Part shown: in pieces, positions 32,585 to 40,712 of the stretch
How positions within the stretch are numbered: the stretch's first letter is position 1
Layout of the letters: every line of letters starts with the position of its first letter
Origin: Nonomuraea deserti
Lineage (GTDB): Bacteria; Actinomycetota; Actinomycetes; Streptosporangiales; Streptosporangiaceae
NCBI RefSeq assembly: GCF_004348685.1
Contig: NZ_SMKO01000010.1
Location: 1-64,000, forward strand
Length of the DNA: 64,000 bases
Direction: 5' to 3'
The notes under the pieces: generated by a model
Told to the model about the DNA's origin: nothing
The model's database searches: none
The model's input: the letters and a program-made list of their open reading frames with translations, nothing else
Translations under genes and position numbers: made by a program

Positions 32585-32606
32585 CCTGTCCGCAGCGCCG
32601 GACAGG
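32585..32606 (+). other. Hairpin abutting the 5' end of tRNA-Thr
   Basis: CCTGTCCG (32585-32592) and CGGACAGG (32599-32606) form a perfect 8-bp stem with a 6-base loop. The last base of the stem is the first base of the tRNA. It could affect 5' processing by RNase P or act as an attenuator. Confidence 0.5.
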
Positions 32607-32678
32607 CCCCTATAGCTCAGTCGGCAGAGCGTCTCCATGGTAAGGAGAAGGTCAACGGTTCGATTCCGTTTGGGGGCT
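32606..32678 (+). tRNA. tRNA-Thr (GGT)
   Basis: 73 nt. The acceptor stem GCCCCTA pairs with TGGGGGC, the D arm is GCTC-AGTCGGCA-GAGC, the anticodon stem-loop TCTCC-ATGGTAA-GGAGA has anticodon GGT, and the T loop is TTCGATT. CCA is not encoded. TATGGT at 32573-32578 may be its -10. Confidence 0.93.
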
Positions 32679-32696
32679 CGCAATCCGAACAGGCAG

Positions 32697-32732
32697 AACG
32701 CCCGGTCCAAGAGATCTTGGAGCCGGGCGTTT
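32697..32732 (+). terminator. Intrinsic terminator after tRNA-Thr
   Basis: AACGCCCGG and CCGGGCGTT form the outer stem and CCAAGA/TCTTGG the inner stem of a strong hairpin, followed by TTTCCCGTTG. The placement 18 bases after the tRNA fits termination. Confidence 0.72.
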
Positions 32733-32739
32733 CCCGTTG

Positions 32740-33198
32740 TGCGCGATGAATTCGCCCTGAGAGCCGGCCGCGCGGAAGCGGTGTCCCGCGCACCTGCACC
32801 GTAGCCCGGGGGTGTCGAGGCTTCAGGAGGTGCGGTGCTGCCGACTCGGCGGCGGGCTCGGGCAGCGCACGGGCCTGGTCTGCGGCCGGAGCGGTGAGGG
32901 TGTCCGACCCTCTCCCACCCTGGCGCTTGCGGAGCAGCGGCTCCATCGCGTGCTCGCCGTACCCGGACGGGGTCAGCCGTCGACGATGGCGGGGGATGTG
33001 CGGATATATGCGACTTGTATGGGTGGGCGGAGGAGGTCTATCGTCGCTGGTGATGCGCGAGCCCCTACTGCGCTCCTGATTTCGGTTGCCGGGGATCCTG
33101 AGGCATACTGGAGAGACCCCGCCCGATGGAGCGAGTTGCTGATGTGCTCGCCGCGTCGGGTATTCTCTACGATGGTCGGTGTCGTTAACCGGCTCAAA
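32740..33198. other. Gene-free stretch between the two tRNA genes
   Basis: About 460 bp in which no frame on either strand gives a recognisable protein, and the long frames are antisense to tRNA or have random composition. TTGCTG (33135-33140) and TATTCT (33160-33165), about 19 bp apart, may be the promoter of tRNA-Met. Nothing else is seen. Confidence 0.5.
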
Positions 33199-33272
33199 GG
33201 CGGAGTAGCTCAGTCAGGCAGAGCAAACGGCTCATAATCGTTGTGTCGCCGGTTCAAGTCCGGCCTCCGCTA
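33199..33272 (+). tRNA. tRNA-Met (CAT), elongator type
   Basis: 74 nt. The acceptor stem GGCGGAG pairs with CTCCGCT (one G-T end pair), the anticodon stem-loop is AACGG-CTCATAA-TCGTT with anticodon CAT, and the T loop is TTCAAGT. It lacks the three G-C pairs in the anticodon stem that mark initiator tRNA. CCA is not encoded. It lies 70 bp upstream of rpmG. Confidence 0.93.
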
Positions 33273-33342
33273 CTGCCCAATCCCAGGTCGACGGCCTGGG
33301 CACGGGCGTGTCCATGTCCCGAACGTAGAAAGGCACTCCCAA

Positions 33343-33507
33343 GTGGCTGCCACCGACGTTAGGCCGAAGATCACGCTGGCCTGCCAGGAGTGCAAGCACC
33401 GCAACTACATCACGCGGAAGAACCGGCGCAACGACCCGGATCGGCTTGAGCTGAAGAAATACTGCCCTAACTGCCGCTGCCACCGCGCGCACCGCGAGAC
33501 CCGCTAG
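33343..33507 (+). CDS. rpmG: 50S ribosomal protein L33 (zinc-binding form)
   Basis: 54 residues, the usual length. Two CxxC pairs (C14/C17 in ACQECK and C41/C44 in YCPNC) show that this is the zinc-containing C+ paralogue. The middle [20 protein letters not shown] is typical L33. GTG 33343 has AAAGG nine bases upstream. It binds 23S rRNA near the exit site. Its place after tRNA-Met and before two MaoC dehydratases and murB is a conserved actinobacterial order. Confidence 0.95.
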   Translation: MAATDVRPKITLACQECKHRNYITRKNRRNDPDRLELKKYCPNCRCHRAHRETR

Positions 33508-33520
33508 GTTCGCACCGGGC

Positions 33521-33536
33521 AGGGGCCTCGGCCCCT
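33521..33536. terminator. Hairpin after rpmG
   Basis: AGGGGCC-TC-GGCCCCT is a perfect palindrome 13 bases after the rpmG stop. It has no T-run but is a plausible actinobacterial terminator or transcript 3' end. Confidence 0.5.
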
Positions 33537-33695
33537 CTCATACGCTCCATCGCACAGCCGGCGTCCCCTTCGCAGGGCGCCGGTTCGTCGTGTCCGCCCC
33601 CCGGCAAAATCACGGCCATCTCCCGCGACAGCCGAACGTTGTTCTGTTACCGTCGCCCTCAGCAGCGCTCGGTTGGAGACTACGAGGAGCCACTG

Positions 33696-34145
33696 ATGGC
33701 CTTGAACCGTGACTTCGTGGGCCGGAGCTATCCGCCCAGCGCCCCTTACGAGGTCAGCCGGGTGAAGATCAGGGAGTTCGCCACCGCGATCGGCGACAAC
33801 AATCCTCTCTACCGCGACAAGGAGGCCGCGCAGGCCGCCGGCTATCCCGACGTGATCGCGCCGCCGACGTTCCCGATCGTCTTCAGCCTGCAGAGCGGCG
33901 GCGAGGCACTCGCCGACCCCGGCCTGGGGCTCAACTTCGCCATGGTCGTCCACGGCGAGCAGCGCTTCGAGTACGTACGCCCCGTCATCGCCGGCGACGA
34001 GCTGGTCACGACCGCGACGATCACCGACATCCGCACCGCCGGCAGCAACGAGCTGCTGACCGTGCGCAGCGACGTGACGACCGTCGAGGGCGAGCCCGTC
34101 TGCGTCACCTACAACACGATCGTCGAGCGCGGAGGGGCCGCCTGA
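33696..34145 (+). CDS. MaoC-like dehydratase, N-terminal-type subunit (HadA/Rv0635-like)
   Basis: 149 residues, single hot-dog fold: YEVSRVKIREFATAIGDNNP, PDVIAPPTFPIVFSLQSGGE and FEYVRPVIAGDELVTTATIT. This matches the Rv0635 (HadA) family, which forms a heterodimer with a Rv0636-like partner and dehydrates 3-hydroxyacyl chains in fatty-acid elongation. The partner is the next gene, overlapping by one base. In this probably mycolate-free organism the substrate may be a shorter acyl chain (inference). GAGGAG lies six bases before the ATG. Confidence 0.88.
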   Translation: MALNRDFVGRSYPPSAPYEVSRVKIREFATAIGDNNPLYRDKEAAQAAGYPDVIAPPTFPIVFSLQSGGEALADPGLGLNFAMVVHGEQRFEYVRPVIAGDELVTTATITDIRTAGSNELLTVRSDVTTVEGEPVCVTYNTIVERGGAA

Positions 34146-34573
34146 TGACCGCCACGGTGAAGTACGACCAGGTCGAGGTCGGCCAGGAGCTCGCGGCCAT
34201 CGACTACCACGTGCGCCGCTCCAACCTCGTCATGTACGCCGGGGCCTCCGGTGACTTCAACCAGATCCACTGGAACGAACGCTTCGCCAAGATGGTCGGG
34301 CTGCCCGACGTGATCGCGCACGGCATGTACACGATGGCGCAGGCCGGCCGGTACGTCACCGACTGGGCGGGAGATCCCGGGGCGGTCGTCGACTTCGGCG
34401 TGCGGTTCTCGTCGATGGTGGTCGTGCCCGATGACGACCAGGGCGCCACGATCACGGTCAGCGGCGTGATCGAGGAGAAGCTCGGGGACAAGCGGGTGGT
34501 CGTCGGGCTCGTCGCCAGGTCGGGTGAGGCGCAGGTGCTGTCCAAGGCGCGCGCGGTGGTGCAGCTGTCCTGA
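34145..34573 (+). CDS. MaoC-like dehydratase, catalytic subunit (HadB/Rv0636-like)
   Basis: 142 residues. The hydratase-2 motif with the catalytic Asp and His is GASGDFNQIHWNERFAKMVG followed by LPDVIAHGMYTMAQAG. It should form the active site of a heterodimer with the upstream subunit. The start overlaps the previous stop (TGATG). Part of the conserved rpmG-hadA-hadB-murB neighbourhood. Confidence 0.9.
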   Translation: MTATVKYDQVEVGQELAAIDYHVRRSNLVMYAGASGDFNQIHWNERFAKMVGLPDVIAHGMYTMAQAGRYVTDWAGDPGAVVDFGVRFSSMVVVPDDDQGATITVSGVIEEKLGDKRVVVGLVARSGEAQVLSKARAVVQLS

Positions 34574-34629
34574 CCGTCGGTGCGGGCCGGGATGATAGGT
34601 CGGCCCGCTTCCGGGTACTCCGTGACGGT

Positions 34630-35775
34630 ATGTCTGAAGCCGCGCGAGAAGTCTGGCCCACGGTCCGATCGATCCCCGTCTCCGCCGTCACCGACGCCAA
34701 GCCCCCTGGGCACCTGCGGCCGCCGCGCCTCGAGGACGTGGCCGGCACCTCAGGCTCCGGCCGCGACACCGCCGGCGGCCCCGGCCCGGCGGGCGGTTCC
34801 GGTGCGACGGGCGGCTCTGGCTCTGGCTCTGGGTCGGGGGCTGGCTCTGGTGCGGCGGGGAAGGCACGCGGCTCCGGTGCGGGTGCGACTGGTGTCGGTA
34901 CGGCCGGGGCCAAGCGGCGGGGCACGCACGCCCGCCAGAACCCCGCCGCCGAGCTGGGCTTCTCCGGCGACCCCGGCCAGCACGGCGACGACGACGGCGA
35001 CGGCATGCTGCACGCCCAGCGCACCTGGGACGCCTCGCTCGCCACCAGCCGCCTCGACGACCTGGGCGTCAACACCGAGCGGCAGCGCGTCGAGACCGCG
35101 GACATCACCACGAGCGTGGGCCTGCTCGTGGACGGCTGGCCCGAGGACGTGCAGCGGTGCGTGCAGTCGCTGCTCGACCACACGAGGGCCCGCGTGCTCG
35201 CCCTCGACCTGGGCAACGTCGACGGCGCCGGCAACGTGCTGGACGACCTGGCCCGCCGCTGTCCCGACCGGATCGCCGCCTGGCACGTCGCCGAGCGGCC
35301 GCACTGGCGCGGCGGCACCGCCACCTGGGGCGAGAGCCGGGCCAAGCTGCTGCGGCTCGACATGTCCGAGGTGCACGTACTGATGGAGACCACCACCGTG
35401 CTGCGCGGCGACGCGCTGACCCCGCTGATCGCGGCCATCGCCGAAGGCGCCGTCGCGGCCGGCTGGTGGGGCGCGGAACCGCTCGACGACGGCCGGAGCT
35501 GGCGCGAGGCAGGGCCGGGCCGGGTGCGGGCGCTCACCGGAGACCTCATGGCGGTACGCCGGTCGGCGGCGCTCGGAGCGCTGCCCGAGGACGCCCATCA
35601 CGGCACGAACGCCGACCTGGAGCTCTCGCTCGCCCTGCACGGCAAGCTGGTCGTGCCCCGCGACCGGGCGCCCGTGGAGCGCCTCGGCCGGCACGACCTG
35701 CCCGACGACTATCTGGAGCGGGAGTCGCGGCGCAACTATGACGGGGTGCTGCGCCTGCTGAGCGCCTCGGCCTGA
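34630..35775 (+). CDS. Glycosyltransferase-like protein with a Gly/Ser/Ala-rich insert
   Basis: 381 residues. The conserved part starts near ARQNPAAELGFSGDPGQHGD and includes TTSVGLLVDGWPEDVQRCVQ, ARVLALDLGNVDGAGNVL, HWRGGTATWGESRAKLLRL and VLMETTTVLRGDALTPLI. This is a GT-A-like fold found next to murB in actinomycetes; ALTGDLMAVRRSAAL and NADLELSLAL fit. Residues about 40-95 are a low-complexity GSG/GAG linker of uncertain use. The donor and acceptor are unknown; a cell-envelope role is inferred from murB. No strong Shine-Dalgarno is seen at ATG 34630. Confidence 0.72.
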   Translation: MSEAAREVWPTVRSIPVSAVTDAKPPGHLRPPRLEDVAGTSGSGRDTAGGPGPAGGSGATGGSGSGSGSGAGSGAAGKARGSGAGATGVGTAGAKRRGTHARQNPAAELGFSGDPGQHGDDDGDGMLHAQRTWDASLATSRLDDLGVNTERQRVETADITTSVGLLVDGWPEDVQRCVQSLLDHTRARVLALDLGNVDGAGNVLDDLARRCPDRIAAWHVAERPHWRGGTATWGESRAKLLRLDMSEVHVLMETTTVLRGDALTPLIAAIAEGAVAAGWWGAEPLDDGRSWREAGPGRVRALTGDLMAVRRSAALGALPEDAHHGTNADLELSLALHGKLVVPRDRAPVERLGRHDLPDDYLERESRRNYDGVLRLLSASA

Positions 35776-35824
35776 CGCAGCGGCAGTCCCTTGGGCGGAT
35801 ATCCCGTTAGTAAGCTGTGGATCC

Positions 35825-36862
35825 ATGGAGATGCTCGCGCCGTACACCACGTTGGGCCTGGGCGGGCCCGCCCGCGATTTCGCCGAGGCGTCCACGGCGG
35901 AGCAACTCGTCTCCCTGGTGGCCGATGCCGACAGGAACGCCGTGCCCACCCTGGTGCTCGGCGGGGGCAGCAACGTCGTGGTGGCCGACGAGGGTTTCGA
36001 CGGGCTGGTGATCAAGGTCGCCACCCGGGGCGTGACCGTGTCGCGCGACGGCGAGCAGGTGCTGGTCACCGTCGAGGCGGGCGAAGACTGGGACCCGCTG
36101 GTCGCCCGCGCCGTGGCAGAGGGCTGGTCGGGCCTCGAGTGCATGTCCGGCATTCCCGGGCAGGTCGGGTCGACCCCGATCCAGAACGTCGGCGCGTACG
36201 GCCAGGAGGTCGCCCAGACCATCAGGTGCGTGCGCGCCTACGACCGGCGCACCCGGCAGGTGGTCGACCTGGAGGCGCGGCAGTGCGGCTTCTCCTACCG
36301 CGACAGCGTCTTCAAGCGCGATCTGGCGCGGCACGTGGTGCTCGCGGTGACGTACGCGCTGGACGTCTCGGAATTGTCCGGCCCGCTGGCGTACGCGGAG
36401 CTGGCCGGCCGGCTGCGGGCCGAGCCGGGGAGCCGGGTGCCGCTCGCCCGGGCGCGTGAGGCGGTCCTGGAGCTGCGGCGGGGCAAGGGCATGGTGCTCG
36501 ACCCGGGCGACCCCGACACCCGCAGCGCCGGGTCGTTCTTCACCAATCCGGTCCTGACGGCCGAGCAGGCGGAAGCGCTGGCGGTGCGCGCTCCCGGCCA
36601 TCCGCAGTGGGACATGCCCGACGGATCGGTCAAGGTGCCCGCCGCCTGGCTGATCGAGCAGGCCGGCTTCCCGAAGGGTTACGAGCTCGGGCCCGTACGC
36701 ATCTCGACCAGGCACACGCTGGCGCTCACCAACCCCACGGGGGCCGCCACCACCGCCGACCTGCTGGCGCTGGCCAGGCAGGTCCGCGACGGGGTGCGGG
36801 AGAAGTTCGGGGTCACGCTGGTCAACGAGCCGGTGCTGGTCGGCTGCGCCCTCGGGGAATAG
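35825..36862 (+). CDS. murB: UDP-N-acetylmuramate dehydrogenase
   Basis: 345 residues, type I MurB. The FAD-binding domain has VLGGGSNVVVADEGFDGLVI and GLECMSGIPGQVGSTPIQNV followed by GAYGQEV. The C-terminal domain has the catalytic Ser region RSAGSFFTNPV and the Glu region TLVNEPVLVG. It reduces UDP-GlcNAc-enolpyruvate to UDP-MurNAc with NADPH in the cytoplasm, the second committed step of peptidoglycan precursor synthesis. The gene begins 49 bp after the glycosyltransferase gene. Confidence 0.95.
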   Translation: MEMLAPYTTLGLGGPARDFAEASTAEQLVSLVADADRNAVPTLVLGGGSNVVVADEGFDGLVIKVATRGVTVSRDGEQVLVTVEAGEDWDPLVARAVAEGWSGLECMSGIPGQVGSTPIQNVGAYGQEVAQTIRCVRAYDRRTRQVVDLEARQCGFSYRDSVFKRDLARHVVLAVTYALDVSELSGPLAYAELAGRLRAEPGSRVPLARAREAVLELRRGKGMVLDPGDPDTRSAGSFFTNPVLTAEQAEALAVRAPGHPQWDMPDGSVKVPAAWLIEQAGFPKGYELGPVRISTRHTLALTNPTGAATTADLLALARQVRDGVREKFGVTLVNEPVLVGCALGE

Positions 36863-36894
36863 CGGCCCGATCTGGTCTGTTATGGTGTCTCGGA

Positions 36895-37030
36895 ATTACC
36901 GAAGGGGAGTAGTCCCAATCGTGTGATCGACACACTGGCGCTTCATCGCGCCCGGTCGCACGGGCCTTAGACGGGCGGACGAGACCTTCGGCCTGGCAGC
37001 CATGCGACAAGTCGCTGCCGGGCCGAAGCC
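36895..37030 (+). promoter_or_regulatory. yybP-ykoY (Mn2+) riboswitch with expression-platform hairpin
   Basis: The aptamer hallmarks are GAAGGGGAGTAG (36901-36912) and GACGAGACCTTCGG (36978-36991). P1 is CCGAAGG (36899-36905) paired with CCTTCGG (36985-36991). The 3' strand of P1 can instead join a long hairpin CTTCGGCCTGGCAGC (36987-37001) with GCTGCCGGGCCGAAG (37013-37027), a clear alternative structure. It lies directly upstream of a TMEM165/GDT1 gene, a known manganese exporter class for this riboswitch. Confidence 0.85.
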
Positions 37031-37085
37031 GTGCCCGCATCTCCCCGGGTTTTCGCTTCCGGCCCGGTCGCGCGGAAGAGGACCG

Positions 37086-37652
37086 TTGGAAGCGTTCTGG
37101 ATCAGTCTCGGCGTCATCTTCGTGGCCGAGCTCGGCGACAAGAGCCAGCTGATGGCGATGACGTTCGCCACCCGTTTCAAGACCTGGCCCGTGCTGCTGG
37201 GCATCACGATCGCCACGACCGTCGTGCATCTGCTCAGCGTCGCCGTGGGCGGCCTGATCGGCGACGCGTTGCCGACGACGGCCATCTCCGTGGTGGCCGG
37301 GCTGGCCTTCCTCGGGTTCGCGGCGTGGACGTTGCGCGGCGACGAGCTGACCGAGGACGAGGCGCAGAAGGCCCGGCGCACCACCAGGAACGCCCTGATC
37401 GCGGTGACGGTGGCGTTCTTCCTGAGCGAGCTGGGCGACAAGACGATGCTGGCCACGATCACGCTGGCGACGCAGCACGGCTGGGTCGGCACCTGGATCG
37501 GCTCGACGGTCGGCATGGTGGCGGCGGACGCGCTGGCCATCGTCGTGGGGCGGCTGATGGGCAGGCACCTGCCCGAGAAGGCCATCAGGTACGGCGCCGC
37601 CGCGGCGTTCGCGGTGTTCGGCGTCGCGCTCCTGGTCGAACCGCTGGTCTGA
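37086..37652 (+). CDS. TMEM165/GDT1 family Mn2+/Ca2+ exporter
   Basis: 188 residues with six membrane helices in two repeats, each with the E-x-G-D-K signature of the UPF0016 family: FVAELGDKSQLMAMTFATR and FLSELGDKTMLATITLATQ. These acidic motifs line the cation path. Export of excess manganese fits the Mn2+ riboswitch in its leader. The start is TTG 37086 with GAGG upstream; the riboswitch hairpin ends 59 bases before it. The last codons are repeated downstream of the stop. Confidence 0.9.
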   Translation: MEAFWISLGVIFVAELGDKSQLMAMTFATRFKTWPVLLGITIATTVVHLLSVAVGGLIGDALPTTAISVVAGLAFLGFAAWTLRGDELTEDEAQKARRTTRNALIAVTVAFFLSELGDKTMLATITLATQHGWVGTWIGSTVGMVAADALAIVVGRLMGRHLPEKAIRYGAAAAFAVFGVALLVEPLV

Positions 37653-37721
37653 AGGCTGTCGTGTCCGTGGTCGAGCCGCTGCTTGTAGGCCGTCGCGCTC
37701 CTGGTCGAACCGCTGGTCTGA
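37622..37721. repeat. Tandem repeat of the TMEM165 gene 3' end
   Basis: The last 31 bases of the gene (37622-37652, including the stop) recur perfectly at 37691-37721. A degenerate copy (GTCCGTGGTCGAGCCGCTGC, from about 37661) lies midway, so the period is about 34.5 bp in three copies. The extra copies are non-coding and end just before the LAL regulator stop. Confidence 0.82.
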
Positions 37722-37724
37722 GAC

Positions 37725-40601
37725 CTACGGTGACAGCAGCGACAGCCGGTGGGCCGCCGCGGCCGCCTCACCCCGGGTGGTCACGCCCAGCTTGGCCAGG
37801 ATGTTGGACACGTGCACGCTCACCGTCTTCGCCGAGATGAACAGTTCGGCGGCGATGTCCCGGTTGGTCCGGCCCTGGGTGACCAGGCGCAGCACCTCCA
37901 GCTCGCGCGGCGTCAGCAACTCCGACTGCTCCTGCCCCTGTGAGAGCCCGCCCACCCGGCGGGACAGCGCCTCGATCTCCTCGACGAGCGGCGTCGCGCG
38001 CAGCGCCTCGGCCAGGGGCAGCGCCGTCTTCAGCCGCGCCGCCGCACCCTCGCGGTCGCCGCCGCGCGCCACCACGGTGGCCGCCTGCAGCAGCGCCTTG
38101 GCCTGGTTGTGCGGGCGCTGGAGCCGCTCCCAGGCCGCCGCCGCGGCGTCGAACTCCCCCGAGTACGACAGCCGGTACGCCTCCACGACCGGCCCGATGA
38201 CCGACAGCTCGGCCGCCACCTCGGCGGCCTGCCGGCGCACGGCCGCGGTGCCCTCGGCCGCGGCGGGTTCGGCGGTCTCCGCGGCGTCGCAGACCGTGCG
38301 CAGCAGGGAGAGCAGCCGCCAGCCGAGCATGGCCTTGCTCGACTGCCGGGGACGCGACAGCACCCGCTCGGCCACGTCCAGGGCGGCGTCCGGCTCGCCC
38401 TTGGCGAGGTGCCAGCGCATGAGCAGGCGGGCGTTGTTGGTGACGTCCTGGACGAACTCCTCGGGGCGCTCCTTCAGGATGCCGACCTCCGACAGGATGC
38501 CCTCGACCAGCGGCAGCTCGCCTCTGGCCAGCGCGATGTCGGCGCGCACCCGCAGCAGGGCGTAACGGGTGCGCAGGACGGGCCCGTGGCCGAGCGCGGT
38601 TTCGACGGCCTCGACGGCTTCGTCCCAGCGGCCGAGCGACTCCAGCACCTCGGCCCGGTTGTTCAGGATGAACAGGCCGCTGCCGCGCAGCCTGCCGTAC
38701 TGCTTGGCGAGCCGCCAGCCGTCCTCCGCCATGCGCAGGGCCTCGTCGTCGCGGCCCATGTCGGTCAGGGCGTCGATGTTGTTGCCCATGGCTCTGGCGA
38801 TGATGCGGCCGGCGTTCGCCGTCCTGCCGAGCTCCAGGGCCTGCTCGTTGACCATGATCGTGGACTCCAGCTCGCCGTTGAGCGAGTGGCCGAGCGCCAG
38901 GTTCATCAGCAGGTCGGCTTCGAGGCTCCGTTCGCCGTGCTCCCTGACCAGCCGCAGGCCGTCGGCGATCAGCTCGCCCGCCTCGGCGATCTCGCCTCTC
39001 AGCATGAGGTGGCGGCTCAGCGGCGTGACGACCTCGGCCCAGTCGAGGCTGTTCTCGGGGACGAGCCGCAGCGCGTGCCTGAGGTCGTCGATGACCCCCG
39101 GATGCCCCTTGGAGTTCTTGATGCCGGCCCGCCGCACGATCAGCTGGGCCACCCGCGCCGGCTCCGCTTCCTCGTCCAGGTCGCACAGCGCGCCCTTGAC
39201 GAACTTCAGTGCCGTGTCGACGTCGCCGCCGGCGTTGGCGGCCTCGGAGGCCCGTTCCAGCACGGCGGTGTGGTCGGCGCCGATGAGCTCGGCCGCGTCG
39301 GGCACGCGGTCCCACAACATGAGGACGCGTTCGAGCAGGGGAACGGCCTCGGTGTAGGCGTACGCCTTGAACGACTTCTGCGCCGCCTCCCAGGCGGAGA
39401 TCAGCGCCCAGTGGTCGTCGCGGGCGCCGTACCAGTGGTGGGCCAGTTCGACGGCGGCGCGGCCGGGCGGGACCAGCCTGCGGTCCTTGGAGATCTCCTC
39501 GGCGTACCTGGCGTGCAGCCGCTGGTGTTCGCCGGGCAGCAGCTCGTCGTGGACGGCCTCGCGGATCAGGGAGTGGCGGAAGACGTAGGCGCGGTTGTCG
39601 GCGATCTGCAGCACGTTCCCCGCGATCGCGGGGCGCAGCGCGCTCTCCAGCTCGATGTCGGACAGGCCGCTCACGGCGGCCAGCAGCGCGTGGCTGACCC
39701 TGGTGCCGCCGGCCGCGGCGACGCGCAGCACGCGCTGGGTCTCCTCGGGCAGGCGTTCGACGGCGCTGAGGATGAGGTCCTGCATGGAGTCGGGGACCGT
39801 GCAGTCCTCGCCGCCGTCCAGCAGGGCCTCGACGAACAGCGGGATGCCCTCGCTGCTCTCGTAGACCTTCTGCACCTTGGCGTACTGGGGGACCTCGCCG
39901 AGGATGCCGGTCATCTGCTGGGCGACCTCGTCCCTCGACAGGCGGGGCAGGTCGAGCCGGTGCACGCCGTTGACCCGGCCCAGCTCGGCCAGCACGGGCC
40001 TGAGCGGGTGCTGGCGGTGCAGGTCGTCGGAGCGGTAGGTCATGACGATGAGGACCTGCGGCGTGTGCAGGTTGCGGCTGAGGAAGGCGATGAGGTCGCG
40101 GCTGGACCTGTCGGCCCAGTGGATGTCCTCGATGACGAGGATGGTGGGACGGCTTGCCGCGAGGCGTTCGAGCAGGGTGAGGAACTGCTCGAAGAGCCTC
40201 GCGCGGCCGGCGTCGGTCTCTCCGTCGCCGTTGAACTCCCCGAACTCGGGCAGCAGCCGGGCGAGATCGCGTTCGGCGCCGTCAGGCAGCAGCCCGGTCA
40301 CCGTGCCGGGCCCCCGCTCCCTGACGAGCTGCCGGAGCGCGGCGGTGAAGGGCGCGTAGGCCAGGCCCTCCGTGGACAGCTCGACGCAGCCGCCGTACAG
40401 CACGTGAGCGCCTCCGGCGGCGCAGTGCTCGGCGAAGCGGTGGACGAGCCGGGTCTTGCCGACCCCGGCCTCGCCGCCGATGAGGACAGCCGTCACCGTG
40501 CCCTTGAGCGCCTCGTCGAAGGTCTCGGAGAGCGCCTTCAGCTCCTCTTGCCGCCCGACGAAGACGGGACTGACAGATCGTCCCCGCATGTCATCCAGCA
40601 T
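37725..40601 (-). CDS. LAL-family (large ATP-binding LuxR) regulator
   Basis: 958 residues. The N-terminal AAA domain has Walker A LIGGEAGVGKTRLVHRFAEH and Walker B-like TILVIEDIHWADRSSRDLI. The centre is a long alpha-helical repeat region (TPR-like, roughly 430-870). The C-terminal LuxR helix-turn-helix is LTPRELEVLRLVTQGRTNRD followed by IAAELFISAKTVSVHVSNIL. LAL proteins are ATP-dependent activators of sugar or secondary-metabolite genes. ATG 40601 and ATG 40589 are both possible. A 22-bp-spaced direct repeat lies just upstream and may be its own site. Confidence 0.92.
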   Translation of the reverse strand: MLDDMRGRSVSPVFVGRQEELKALSETFDEALKGTVTAVLIGGEAGVGKTRLVHRFAEHCAAGGAHVLYGGCVELSTEGLAYAPFTAALRQLVRERGPGTVTGLLPDGAERDLARLLPEFGEFNGDGETDAGRARLFEQFLTLLERLAASRPTILVIEDIHWADRSSRDLIAFLSRNLHTPQVLIVMTYRSDDLHRQHPLRPVLAELGRVNGVHRLDLPRLSRDEVAQQMTGILGEVPQYAKVQKVYESSEGIPLFVEALLDGGEDCTVPDSMQDLILSAVERLPEETQRVLRVAAAGGTRVSHALLAAVSGLSDIELESALRPAIAGNVLQIADNRAYVFRHSLIREAVHDELLPGEHQRLHARYAEEISKDRRLVPPGRAAVELAHHWYGARDDHWALISAWEAAQKSFKAYAYTEAVPLLERVLMLWDRVPDAAELIGADHTAVLERASEAANAGGDVDTALKFVKGALCDLDEEAEPARVAQLIVRRAGIKNSKGHPGVIDDLRHALRLVPENSLDWAEVVTPLSRHLMLRGEIAEAGELIADGLRLVREHGERSLEADLLMNLALGHSLNGELESTIMVNEQALELGRTANAGRIIARAMGNNIDALTDMGRDDEALRMAEDGWRLAKQYGRLRGSGLFILNNRAEVLESLGRWDEAVEAVETALGHGPVLRTRYALLRVRADIALARGELPLVEGILSEVGILKERPEEFVQDVTNNARLLMRWHLAKGEPDAALDVAERVLSRPRQSSKAMLGWRLLSLLRTVCDAAETAEPAAAEGTAAVRRQAAEVAAELSVIGPVVEAYRLSYSGEFDAAAAAWERLQRPHNQAKALLQAATVVARGGDREGAAARLKTALPLAEALRATPLVEEIEALSRRVGGLSQGQEQSELLTPRELEVLRLVTQGRTNRDIAAELFISAKTVSVHVSNILAKLGVTTRGEAAAAAHRLSLLSP

Positions 40602-40631
40602 GTCATGCCTTATCGGTTGCTTTCGACGCCT

Positions 40632-40673
40632 TTATGGGGCTGCGCAGACCCTGTTATGGGGGTGCGTAGGCCC
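40632..40673. promoter_or_regulatory. Direct repeat upstream of the LAL gene
   Basis: TTATGGGG-x-TGCG-x-AG-x-CC occurs at 40632 and 40654, exactly 22 bp (two helical turns) apart, 30-70 bp before the LAL start. Two half-sites on one face of the helix suggest an activator site; CATAAA and CATAAC on the minus strand could be -10 elements. Confidence 0.5.
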
Positions 40674-40698
40674 GGCCACGAGGGAGGATGTGGCCGGG
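40671..40698 (-). terminator. Hairpin after the 48-residue protein gene
   Basis: CCCGGCCAC (40671-40679) and GTGGCCGGG (40690-40698) form a perfect 9-bp stem with a 10-base loop, 15 bases after the stop codon. It has no T-run. Confidence 0.5.
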
Positions 40699-40712
40699 CA
40701 CTCGTGGGACGG

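Noticed and set aside
32321-32946. Minus-strand frames across tRNA-Thr giving peptides such as PNGIEPLTFSLPWRRS
   Set aside because: These are familiar translation artefacts of antisense tRNA sequence.
37013-37030. Riboswitch hairpin as a classical intrinsic terminator
   Set aside because: The stem is strong but no T-run follows, so it is described as an alternative structure rather than an intrinsic terminator.
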